This document shows, piece by piece, positions 18,339 through 25,467 of a DNA stretch of 37,495 nucleotides (position 1 is its first letter; each line of letters opens with the position of its first letter). The position numbers and the translations under genes are program-made. The notes under the pieces were generated by a model. It searched no databases, was not told where the DNA came from, and worked only from the letters and a program-made list of their open reading frames with translations. This stretch comes from Bacillota bacterium (GTDB lineage: Bacteria; Bacillota; Clostridia; Tissierellales; Tissierellaceae), in the NCBI GenBank assembly GCA_030602225.1, contig JAUWAD010000010.1, positions 1-37,495 on the forward strand. Direction: 5' to 3'.

Positions 18339-19446
18339 CTATTGAAGAGCTTTGTACTTTAAATATTCATTTATAAAATAGTCAATATCTCCATCCATAA
18401 CTCTATAAACATCTCCTACCTCAGCATTAGTTCTGTGGTCCTTAACCATACTATATGGGTGGAACACATAACTTCTTATTTGGGATCCCCATGCTATTTG
18501 AGTATAGGAACCTTGTAGATCCTCAATTTTTTCCTTGTTTTCCTCTTCCTTGATCCCTATTAGTTTTGCCTTTAGCATATTCAATGCTGTTGCCTTATTT
18601 GAGTGCTGTGATCTTTCTGATTGACATTGAACCACTATACCCGTTGGAATATGGGTGATCCTTATGGCAGAGTCCGTTGTGTTTACATGCTGTCCACCAG
18701 CACCTGATGCTCTGTATGTGTCAATTTTAAGATCCTTTTCATTAAGATCAATTTCCACATCCTCATTTATCTCAGGATAAACATCTATACTGGCAAAAGA
18801 AGTATGTCTCTTCCCAGAAGAGTCAAATGGTGAAATTCTAACCAATCGATGAACTCCCTTTTCACTCTTAAGATATCCATAGGCGTTGTAACCTTCAACT
18901 AACAATGTCACAGATTTAATTCCACCTTCTGTATCAGACAAAAGGTCCAAAGTCTCAACTTTGTATTCCTTTGCATCAGCCCATCTTCTATACATCCTTA
19001 AAAGCATCTCAGCCCAATCCTGAGCTTCCAACCCTCCTGCTCCTGAGTGAATTGATAATATGGCATTGTTCTGATCAAACTCCCCACTTAGTAGAGTCTT
19101 AATCTTGAATTCATTTGCTGACTTTTCTAGATTATTAAGACCTTTTTCAATTTCCTTGTAGTCTGCAAAACTCTCATCTTCAAGCATAAGTTCTATAAGA
19201 ACTTCCATATCTGCTATGTCAGCCACAAGCTCTTCATATTGGTCAATTTCAGTTGTAATGGCTTTAATTTCCTGCATTATGCCCTGGGCTTTTTTTACAT
19301 CATTCCAGAAGTTTTCCTTATGAGAAAGTCCTTGCAACTCTTCAACCTTATTTTTCAGATTATCCAGGTCAAAGAGAAACACCCAATTCAACTACCATTT
19401 CCTTTATCTCAAGGAGACGTTCTCTATCTAAATATATACTTTCCAT
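18339..19446 (-). CDS. prfB: Peptide chain release factor 2 (RF2), made by +1 programmed frameshift
   Basis: RF2 recognises UGA and UAA and triggers peptide release. The gene starts at the ATG at 19446 (GGGAG upstream) and reads MESIYLDRERLLEIKEMVVELGVSL (25 codons) to a UGA at 19371-19369 in the slippery context CTT-TGA-C. Slipping +1 gives CTT-GAC and continues as DLDNLKNKVEEL for 343 residues, total 368. The upstream GGGTG in the first frame is the likely stimulatory Shine-Dalgarno-like element. The stop-codon recognition tripeptide SPF and the catalytic GGQ (ASGAGGQHVNT) are intact. Low RF2 allows the shift and so raises RF2: autoregulation. An annotation that starts near 19391 would miss the true N-terminus. 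It lies between secA (18 bases) and tex. Confidence 0.97.
19369..19374 (-). other. Programmed +1 ribosomal frameshift site in prfB
   Basis: The minus strand reads CTT TGA C. The P-site tRNA-Leu slips from CTT to TTT-type pairing, skipping one base so GAC is read next. The zero frame ends at this UGA after 25 codons and the +1 frame is open to the RF2 C-terminus. Confidence 0.95.
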
Positions 19447-19464
19447 AAAATCAACTCCCATCCT

Positions 19465-22218
19465 TTAATCCTGGTTTCTAGTCGGATCTCCATGACACTT
19501 TTTGTACTTCTTTCCACTACCGCAAGGGCATGGGTCATTTCTTCCTACCTTCTTTTCAGTATTTACAACCGGTTTCTTTTCAACTTTTCCACCAGCATTA
19601 GTCATTATTGGATTTGCCACTCTTTTTCTTTCCATTCCTTTATTCTCAACAACATGGAATAAGAATCCAACTGTTTCTTCCCATATTCCTCTTGTCATCT
19701 CTTCAAACATATCAAATCCTTCAATCTGATATGCTCTAACTGGATCCTCCTGGCCATATGCTCTTAGACCAATCCCCTGTCTTAGTTGATCCATGGCATC
19801 AATGTGATCCATCCATTTTCTATCAACAACCTGTAAAAGAACAATTCTTTCTATCTCTCTAAATCTTTCAGAACTGAATTCTTTCTCCTTACTATCATAT
19901 CTTTGGAATGCCTTCTCAGTAATATAATCTATTAAGCCTTCCTTTGTAAGGTTTTCAATATCTATGCCAGCAAATATTCCCTTGCTAAATCCAAACTGCT
20001 TCATCAAGTAGGCTTCAAGCCCTTCGAAATCCCATTCTTCGGGGTACTTAGCCTGTCTAGTGTAGATTTCAACATTTTCAGAAATTAGATTTGATACCAT
20101 TTCCTGAATGTGATCCTTTAAGTCTTCACCTTCTAGAACCTTTCTTCTTTCACCATACATTATTTCCCTTTGCTTATTCATAACATCATCGTATTTTAGT
20201 ACGTGTTTTCTTATGGCAAAGTTGTTGCCCTCAACTTTTCTTTGGGCTCCTTCAATGGTCTTTGTCAATAATGCATGCTCCAGTGGTTCATCATCTGGCA
20301 TATTCATGCTGTCAATAATTCCTCTGATTCTTTCACCAGCAAATAGTCTCATAAGGTCATCCTCTAGGGAAATATAGAATCTGGAGCTACCAGGGTCTCC
20401 CTGACGGCCTGAACGACCTCTTAACTGATTATCTATACGCCTTGACTCATGCCTCTCTGTACCGATGATATGAAGCCCACCTGCACTAACAACTCTTTCA
20501 TGCTCTTGTCTTGTTTCACCTTCGAATTTCTCCACAAGTTGGTGGTATACTCTTCTTGCTTCTAGGATTTCTGCATCATCAGTATCAAAGAAACCATCAA
20601 CCACAGCGATTATATCTTCAGCATATCCTCTTTTTTTCATTTCGTCCTTTGCCATGTACTCAGTATTACCTCCAAGGACAATATCAGTACCACGACCAGC
20701 CATATTTGTTGCTATAGTAACAGAACCATATCTACCTGCCTGTGCTACAATTTCAGCTTCTCTTTCATGCTGCTTGGCATTTAGGACTTCATGCTTAATG
20801 CCTTCTTTCTTTAACATTTTAGATAACAGTTCTGATCTTTCTATTGTAATTGTACCAACTAGAATTGGCTGACCTAGTTGATGCTTTTCCTTTATTTCAT
20901 TTACTACTGCCTTAAATTTTCCTTCCTCTGTCTTGTAAACATTATCGGGAAGATCAATTCTTATAACTGGCTTGTTTGTAGGTATTTCCACAACATCCAT
21001 GTTATAGATTTCTCTAAACTCTGATTCTTCAGTTTTTGCAGTACCTGTCATACCTGATAACTTATCATACATCCTAAAGTAATTCTGGAATGTTATTGTT
21101 GCCAGTGTCTTTGATTCGCTTCTTACATCCAATTTTTCTTTAGCTTCAATGGCTTGATGTAAACCATTGGAATATCTTCTACCTAGCATTAGTCTGCCGG
21201 TAAATTCATCAACGATAATTACCTCTCCATCTTTTACAACATAGTCTATATCTTTTTTCATTATGCTTCTTGCTTTTATTGCCTGATTAATATGATGGGC
21301 AATTTCCATATTTTCCATGTCAGCTAAATTATCTAGCCCAAAAAAGCTCTCAGCTCTTTCAGTACCTTTTTCCGTCAAGGAAATACTCTTTGCCTTTTCA
21401 TCAATAAGATAATCCACTGTTTCTTCTTTGAATTCCCTATTAAATGGATCTTGCTTCTTCTCATCAGGATCTATAAATCTATATGAAAGTGTTCTTGCAA
21501 AGTTATCCGCCATTTCATATAGTTTTGTTGATTTATCACCCTTTCCAGAAATAATCAATGGGGTCCTTGCCTCATCCACTAGAATTGAGTCAACCTCATC
21601 CACTATAGCGTAGTAGAGATTTCTTTGAACCATCTCACTCTTATAAATAACCATGTTATCTCTAAGATAGTCAAAACCAAACTCATTGTTTGTTCCATAA
21701 GTTATATCTGCTTCATATTGTAATTTTCTTTCTGAGCTGGAAAGTCCATGTACAACACAACCTACCTTTAATCCAAGAAACTCATAAACCTTCCCCATCC
21801 ACTGGCGGTCACGTTTTGCAAGATAATCATTTACGGTTACAACATGAACTCCAAGACCTGTTATGGCATTTAGATATGCTGGCAAGGTGGCAACAAGGGT
21901 CTTACCTTCACCTGTTTTCATCTCTGCAATTCTTCCTTGGTGAAGAATTATTCCGCCATAAACCTGAACTGGAAAGTGTTTCATTCCCAATACTCTATGG
22001 GAAGCTTCCCTAACCACTGCAAATGCCTCAGGAAGTATGTCATCTAGCTTTTCTCCACTTGAAAATCTATCCTTGAATTCTTGTGTCTTTCTTCTTAACT
22101 CTTCATCATTTAATTTTGATATGCTTTCCTCAAGGGAAAGAACTTTATTTACTGTTGAATCTAATTTCTTTAACTCTCTATCACTATACGAGCCAAAGAC
22201 CTTATCAAACAATCCCAT
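19465..22218 (-). CDS. secA: Preprotein translocase ATPase SecA
   Basis: This 917-residue motor pushes unfolded preproteins through SecYEG. In order: NBD1 with Walker [10 protein letters not shown], the Walker B region [21 protein letters not shown], the preprotein crosslinking domain, NBD2 with the [14 protein letters not shown] and [23 protein letters not shown] motifs, helical scaffold and wing domains, and a C-terminal zinc-binding SEC-C tail ([17 protein letters not shown]) that binds SecB or phospholipid/ribosome. The ATG at 22218 (MGLFDKVFG) is chosen because AAAGG is nine bases upstream; an ATG three codons earlier abuts the RBS. It heads the secA-prfB-tex-NAD-kinase operon. Confidence 0.99.
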   Translation of the reverse strand: MGLFDKVFGSYSDRELKKLDSTVNKVLSLEESISKLNDEELRRKTQEFKDRFSSGEKLDDILPEAFAVVREASHRVLGMKHFPVQVYGGIILHQGRIAEMKTGEGKTLVATLPAYLNAITGLGVHVVTVNDYLAKRDRQWMGKVYEFLGLKVGCVVHGLSSSERKLQYEADITYGTNNEFGFDYLRDNMVIYKSEMVQRNLYYAIVDEVDSILVDEARTPLIISGKGDKSTKLYEMADNFARTLSYRFIDPDEKKQDPFNREFKEETVDYLIDEKAKSISLTEKGTERAESFFGLDNLADMENMEIAHHINQAIKARSIMKKDIDYVVKDGEVIIVDEFTGRLMLGRRYSNGLHQAIEAKEKLDVRSESKTLATITFQNYFRMYDKLSGMTGTAKTEESEFREIYNMDVVEIPTNKPVIRIDLPDNVYKTEEGKFKAVVNEIKEKHQLGQPILVGTITIERSELLSKMLKKEGIKHEVLNAKQHEREAEIVAQAGRYGSVTIATNMAGRGTDIVLGGNTEYMAKDEMKKRGYAEDIIAVVDGFFDTDDAEILEARRVYHQLVEKFEGETRQEHERVVSAGGLHIIGTERHESRRIDNQLRGRSGRQGDPGSSRFYISLEDDLMRLFAGERIRGIIDSMNMPDDEPLEHALLTKTIEGAQRKVEGNNFAIRKHVLKYDDVMNKQREIMYGERRKVLEGEDLKDHIQEMVSNLISENVEIYTRQAKYPEEWDFEGLEAYLMKQFGFSKGIFAGIDIENLTKEGLIDYITEKAFQRYDSKEKEFSSERFREIERIVLLQVVDRKWMDHIDAMDQLRQGIGLRAYGQEDPVRAYQIEGFDMFEEMTRGIWEETVGFLFHVVENKGMERKRVANPIMTNAGGKVEKKPVVNTEKKVGRNDPCPCGSGKKYKKCHGDPTRNQD

Positions 22219-22249
22219 GTGAATCATCCTTTCAAATTAACATCATTTT

Positions 22250-22278
22250 ATTATACCATTTATCTCTACCATTGCCAA
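22250..22278 (-). promoter_or_regulatory. Promoter of secA-prfB-tex operon
   Basis: On the minus strand the -35 TTGGCA (22273-22278) and perfect -10 TATAAT (22250-22255) are 17 bases apart, just downstream of the surface-protein terminator. Confidence 0.85.
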
Positions 22279-22289
22279 ATACCACGGCA

Positions 22290-22352
22290 TAAAAAATACC
22301 CTCCAAGTAAGCAAATAAACTTTGTTGTTAAAACTGTCTACTTGGAGAGTAT
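22290..22352 (-). terminator. Intrinsic terminator of the SLH-chagasin gene
   Basis: A 14-bp stem (22296-22309 with 22339-22352; one G-U) closes a 29-base loop and is followed by TTTTTT on the minus strand. Confidence 0.85.
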
Positions 22353-22379
22353 AATAATATTAAATATACTCAATATTAA

Positions 22380-23468
22380 TTATTTTACCTCTATGATTTT
22401 TAGATCACTTCCAACTTTAACATCTATTATTCTTACATCAACTGCAGTGGATACATCTTCCCAGCTTCTGTAGTAATAGAATGAAATATTCTCCATACCT
22501 GCTTTTAATGTTTGGAAGACAAATATTCTAGTTCCTCCTGATCCTACCATACCTCCTGATTGACTACTTTGAATAAAATCATCTTCAACTAGTTTTAATA
22601 TGGTTCCATCACTAAACTTAAAATGCCAACTATATCCTGTGGAAGGATTTTCATATAGATTTACTGTCAACTCATTTTCAGAATAATTGTATTCATCCGG
22701 AGTTATCCCAAACATATTCATGGCTCTCATCATCATCGCAACAGCCTCTCCCCTTGTCAATCTATTATGGGGCATGAAATTTCCATTATTTCCCTTTAAT
22801 ATTCCCAGAACCCTTAATCTGTAGATAAATCCCAGCTCTTCTTCTGATAATAAGTCATCATCAAGAAAAACAGTAATTTCATCAGTTAATTCTTCACTTT
22901 GGATTCCTAGAGTTCTGGCTAGCATCAATGCAAATTCCAATCTGGTTAATGGTTCACTTCCATATGTTTGATTCCTAAAAGCTATGCTAAGTGGTATTTT
23001 TTCACTTATTTGGATCCTAGCCCAATTTGGTATCAAACTATAATCCAACTTTGCATCTTCATCCACAATACCATTCCATTCAGTCATGCAATTTACAAGC
23101 CTTGCTAATAATAGGACGCCTTCTGTTCCTGAAATATTGTTGTTTGGTCTAAAGGTTCCATCTGGATATCCATTGATTAATCCCCAATCAAATCCATTTA
23201 AAACCTCTTCCTTGCTCCAATGATCCTCCAGGTCAGCAAATCTGTTTTCCATTCTTTCTCTGACCCTTTCCATCATCTGTAAGTATGCTTCTCCATCAAT
23301 ATGAAGTCTTTTGTTTAGCTCTGATCTTGCTTGCAGCTGATCTGCATCTTTTATATTGCTTTGAATTCTATCTCTATCATGGATTGCTGTTTCGCTCCCG
23401 TAAGAATATGAAATACCTAATGACAGAATCATGGCAATAACAATAACAACAACAATAATTTTTTTCAC
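22380..23468 (-). CDS. Secreted SLH-anchored protein with C-terminal chagasin-like (inhibitor I42) domain
   Basis: From a GTG at 23468 (GGGGGTGA five bases upstream) the product is 362 residues. Residues 1-24 are a signal peptide (MKK, hydrophobic core, SYSYG). A charged helical stretch (about 28-76) precedes three SLH repeats: 77-124 (FADLEDHWSKEEV, GLINGYPDGTFRPNNNISGTE), 145-190 (divergent; LTRLEFALMLARTLGI), and 200-250 (LGILKGNNGNFMPHNRLTRGEA). SLH domains bind secondary wall polymers. The C-terminal domain (about 263-362) shows all three chagasin loops: NPSTGY (274-279), GSGG (309-312) and RSW (334-336, for RPW/F). Chagasins inhibit papain-like cysteine proteases. The inhibitory role is inferred from motifs. 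It is preceded by a c-di-GMP-II riboswitch and sits alone between hpf and secA. Confidence 0.88.
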   Translation of the reverse strand: MKKIIVVVIVIAMILSLGISYSYGSETAIHDRDRIQSNIKDADQLQARSELNKRLHIDGEAYLQMMERVRERMENRFADLEDHWSKEEVLNGFDWGLINGYPDGTFRPNNNISGTEGVLLLARLVNCMTEWNGIVDEDAKLDYSLIPNWARIQISEKIPLSIAFRNQTYGSEPLTRLEFALMLARTLGIQSEELTDEITVFLDDDLLSEEELGFIYRLRVLGILKGNNGNFMPHNRLTRGEAVAMMMRAMNMFGITPDEYNYSENELTVNLYENPSTGYSWHFKFSDGTILKLVEDDFIQSSQSGGMVGSGGTRIFVFQTLKAGMENISFYYYRSWEDVSTAVDVRIIDVKVGSDLKIIEVK

Positions 23469-23486
23469 CCTTATCACCCCCATCTA

Positions 23487-23514
23487 AAACAAAAAACCGA
23501 CTGAATAGTCGGTT
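23487..23514 (-). terminator. Expression-platform terminator of the c-di-GMP-II leader
   Basis: AACCGACT (23507-23514) and AGTCGGTT (23495-23502) form a perfect 8-bp stem with a 4-base loop, then TTTTTTGTTTT on the minus strand. The 5' arm is also the conserved 3' strand of the aptamer, so the two folds exclude each other. Confidence 0.9.
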
Positions 23515-23575
23515 ACGCTACTGGCTCATCTAGGGATAAGGCGTCCAATATACCCTGAATTCTCAGCCTCTACTT
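23507..23575 (-). promoter_or_regulatory. Cyclic di-GMP-II riboswitch upstream of the SLH-chagasin gene
   Basis: The minus strand carries the features I know from class II c-di-GMP aptamers: TGA-GAAT kink-turn-like stretch, GGGTATATTGG (compare GGGTTTAAATTGG), then ACGC (23541-23544) pairing with GCGT four bases, enclosing a hairpin CTTATC-CCTA-GATGAG, the AGTA linker, and finally AACCGACT. The ACGC/GCGT pair replaces the usual GCAC/GTGC, a covarying change. The 3' strand AACCGACT is needed both for the aptamer pseudoknot and for the terminator, which predicts that c-di-GMP turns the gene on. Identification is by motif recall, not by a covariance search. Confidence 0.83.
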
Positions 23576-23583
23576 ACACATTA

Positions 23584-23612
23584 TATATACCCATTTAACG
23601 CTGATACTTCAA
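23584..23612 (-). promoter_or_regulatory. Promoter of the c-di-GMP-controlled leader
   Basis: On the minus strand the -35 TTGAAG (23607-23612) is 17 bases from the -10 TATATA (23584-23589). Transcription near 23577 would start two to three bases before the aptamer, giving a leader of about 110 bases. Confidence 0.6.
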
Positions 23613-23658
23613 TACATAAACATTACAAATTCATATCAATTTTAACAACTTAAAAACT

Positions 23659-23686
23659 TAAAAAAGACAGGGATTCTATCCCTGTC
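23659..23686 (-). terminator. Intrinsic terminator of hpf
   Basis: GACAGGGAT and ATCCCTGTC form a perfect 9-bp stem with a 3-base loop on the minus strand, followed by TTTTTTAAG. Confidence 0.92.
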
Positions 23687-23699
23687 CATGTATTTATCT

Positions 23700-24236
23700 T
23701 TAGAAGACCTCTGGTTCTATTAAGCCATAATTCCCGTCTTTTCTCTTGTATACCACTGATACATCTTCAGTTTCTGCATCCATGAATACAAAGAAATTAT
23801 GTCTTAGTAATTCCATTTGTAGAATTGCTTCATCCGCTGACATTGGCTTAAGCCCAAATCTCTTTCTTCTTACTAGTCTTGGTTTATCATCCTCTTCCTC
23901 TTGAGTCAATGGAGGTACATTATCAAACCTAATTGTCTCGTTATTTTGGTATCTTTTCTGAAGTTTTGTCTTATGCTTTCTAATTTGTCTTTCAAGTACA
24001 TCAACAGTTTTGTCAATAGAAGCATACATATCATCACTAGATTCCTCTGCCCTTAGGATTGTGCCGGGAAGGTTTATGGTAACTTCGATGATCTTTCTGT
24101 TCTTCTCTGTACTGAAAGTTACATTCCCTGAGATATCTGTCTGAAAGTACTTTTCTAGTTTACCTAGCTTCTTTTCAGTAACATCTCTTAATGCATCCGT
24201 TACCTCCATGTTCTTTCCAGTATAATTCATTTTCAT
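23700..24236 (-). CDS. hpf: Ribosome hibernation promoting factor, long form (HPF/RaiA)
   Basis: This 178-residue long HPF dimerises 70S ribosomes into inactive 100S particles in stationary phase. The N-terminal domain (1-100) shows YTGKNMEVTDALRDVTEKKLGKLEKYF and the basic helix RQIRKHKTKLQKRY. After an acidic linker, the C-terminal dimerisation domain (about 122-178; VRRKRFGLKPMSADEAILQMELLRHNFFVFMD) is complete. The ATG at 24236 is chosen because AAAGGAG lies eight bases upstream; the earlier in-frame ATG at 24254 precedes that RBS. In Firmicutes hpf usually sits next to secA; here a surface-protein gene intervenes. Its promoter carries a 19-bp palindrome. Confidence 0.97.
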   Translation of the reverse strand: MKMNYTGKNMEVTDALRDVTEKKLGKLEKYFQTDISGNVTFSTEKNRKIIEVTINLPGTILRAEESSDDMYASIDKTVDVLERQIRKHKTKLQKRYQNNETIRFDNVPPLTQEEEDDKPRLVRRKRFGLKPMSADEAILQMELLRHNFFVFMDAETEDVSVVYKRKDGNYGLIEPEVF

Positions 24237-24253
24237 AAACCCAGCTCCTTTCA

Positions 24254-24273
24254 TATAAGTTTTACAACTTATA
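24254..24273 (-). other. Hairpin in the hpf leader
   Basis: TATAAGTT and AACTTATA are perfect 8-base inverted arms with a 4-base loop, about six bases upstream of the hpf RBS. It is AT-rich and lacks a following T run, so it is not a terminator; it could be an mRNA-stability or operator element. Confidence 0.45.
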
Positions 24274-24285
24274 CTATTTGCTGTT

Positions 24286-24313
24286 ATTATACCCTTAGTT
24301 AATCATTAACTAA
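24286..24313 (-). promoter_or_regulatory. hpf promoter overlapped by a perfect 19-bp palindrome
   Basis: The -10 TATAAT (24286-24291, minus strand) has no good -35. Instead the perfect palindrome TTAGTTAAT-C-ATTAACTAA (24295-24313) covers the spacer and -35 region. This looks like an operator or activator site; the protein is unknown. Confidence 0.65.
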
Positions 24314-24372
24314 CATAATTTTAGATATGATCAACTTTGCTAGAATCGTTGAAATAACTGGAATCCATGAAC

Positions 24373-24500
24373 TGTGAATAACATTTAGTGAAATCTGTGG
24401 ATAAGTTGATAATTTCCTGTGGATAGTGTGGGCAAACTTGTGGAAAACATAGAAAATAGGGAATCTCTTTGTGGAATAATCAGTTGATGTTTGTGGTTAA
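24373..24500. promoter_or_regulatory. Cluster of DnaA-box-like sites in the hpf / exporter intergenic region
   Basis: The 310-base gap between the divergent hpf and exporter genes holds one exact DnaA box (TGTGGATAA, 24396-24404) and four one-mismatch sites (24373-24381, 24418-24426, 24439-24447, 24492-24500), plus TGTGGAATA at 24470-24478 with two. All point the same way. No dnaA gene is nearby. Confidence 0.5.
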
Positions 24501-24546
24501 ATGTTGTAGAGTATATGAAAGAATATAATATTGGAGACGAACTACA

Positions 24547-25440
24547 ATGAAACTTAGAAAATTTAAAATTGGAATGAGAACTATAAAAACTGGTCTTGCT
24601 GTATCTATTTCCGTAATGCTGGCTGAGTTAGTGGGGCTATCCAGTCCACTATTTGTTGGAATAGGTGCTATTTCAACAATGCAAGCTAGCGTATCAGAAT
24701 CCTTTGCCATGGGGAAAAATAGAATACTTGGTACTATAATGGGTGCCATTGTTGCCCTTATTATGAGCTATATATTTCCAAGCAATATTTTTTTTCTGGC
24801 CCTTGGAATAATAATAGTAATACACATTCTAAATTTATTGGGCTGGAAAAAGAGTATAAACCTTTCTGCAATTGTATTTTTAGCGGTATTTCTAAATCAT
24901 GATGAAGCCATGATACCATATGCCATAAGCAGAGTTTTCGACACATTTGTGGGTATAGTTGTAGGGGTTCTTATAAATTATTTTATTGCTGCACCTAATA
25001 ATGATAAGGTTTTTAATAAGTTGGCACTCCCCCTTATTGATGAATGTAAAAAATACACCTATGATATCGTCGTTGGTAAGAAGAAGGTTGATTTGAGCAT
25101 CTTAAAGGAACACCTTAGTGAACTAACTAAGATTCAGGAGTTGATTGAGGATGAAACGAAGTTAAAAGTTGGTAATGTAAGAAGCCTTGCCTCCACAAGA
25201 TCTTTACTTGGTATTCTCTTAGAAATAGATAATGACCTGTCATCACTGGTTATGATGAATTACATCGCCACAATAACACCAACGAATTTAAGTAATCTGG
25301 AATCATTATACAATATTAATACCTTCTGGGAAGAAAGATCGGTTCTAAGTCAGGAGGATATAATTTTTAACTATCACCTTCAAAGACTTATTAAAAACCT
25401 GAATCAATGTGAAACAGTTATGGCTAGCCTATTAGGCTAG
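24547..25440 (+). CDS. Aromatic acid exporter family (DUF939/FUSC-like) membrane protein
   Basis: This is a 297-residue protein. Residues about 10-155 carry some six membrane helices, beginning with the amphipathic start KLRKFKIGMRTIKTGLAVSISVMLAELVGL and the conserved FVGIGAISTMQASVSESFAMGKNRILGTIMGAIVAL of the ArAE_1 (YqjA-like) family, and FDTFVGIVVGVLINYFIAAP ends the membrane part. Residues 160-297 form a cytoplasmic helical domain. Family members are related to p-hydroxybenzoate efflux proteins, but substrates in Firmicutes are unproven. The ATG follows GGAGACGA. The upstream 300 bases carry DnaA-box-like sites. It is monocistronic with a terminator overlapping its end. Confidence 0.88.
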   Translation: MKLRKFKIGMRTIKTGLAVSISVMLAELVGLSSPLFVGIGAISTMQASVSESFAMGKNRILGTIMGAIVALIMSYIFPSNIFFLALGIIIVIHILNLLGWKKSINLSAIVFLAVFLNHDEAMIPYAISRVFDTFVGIVVGVLINYFIAAPNNDKVFNKLALPLIDECKKYTYDIVVGKKKVDLSILKEHLSELTKIQELIEDETKLKVGNVRSLASTRSLLGILLEIDNDLSSLVMMNYIATITPTNLSNLESLYNINTFWEERSVLSQEDIIFNYHLQRLIKNLNQCETVMASLLG

Positions 25441-25450
25441 CCACTTTTTC
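25421..25450 (+). terminator. Intrinsic terminator of the exporter gene, overlapping its stop codon
   Basis: TGGCTAGCC (25421-25429) and GGCTAGCCA (25435-25443) form a perfect 9-bp stem with a 5-base loop, followed by CTTTTTC. The last codons and the TAG stop lie inside the stem. Confidence 0.88.
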
Positions 25451-25467
25451 ATACTGTTTATAACTTA

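Noticed and set aside
23507-23600. Lysine or c-di-GMP-I riboswitch, or a raiA-motif RNA, before the SLH gene
   Set aside because: GTAGAGG looks lysine-like, but the rest does not match. The c-di-GMP-I blocks (GCAAACC and GGGACGCAAAGCC) are absent, and a raiA RNA should precede hpf, not follow it. The c-di-GMP-II pattern fits much better.
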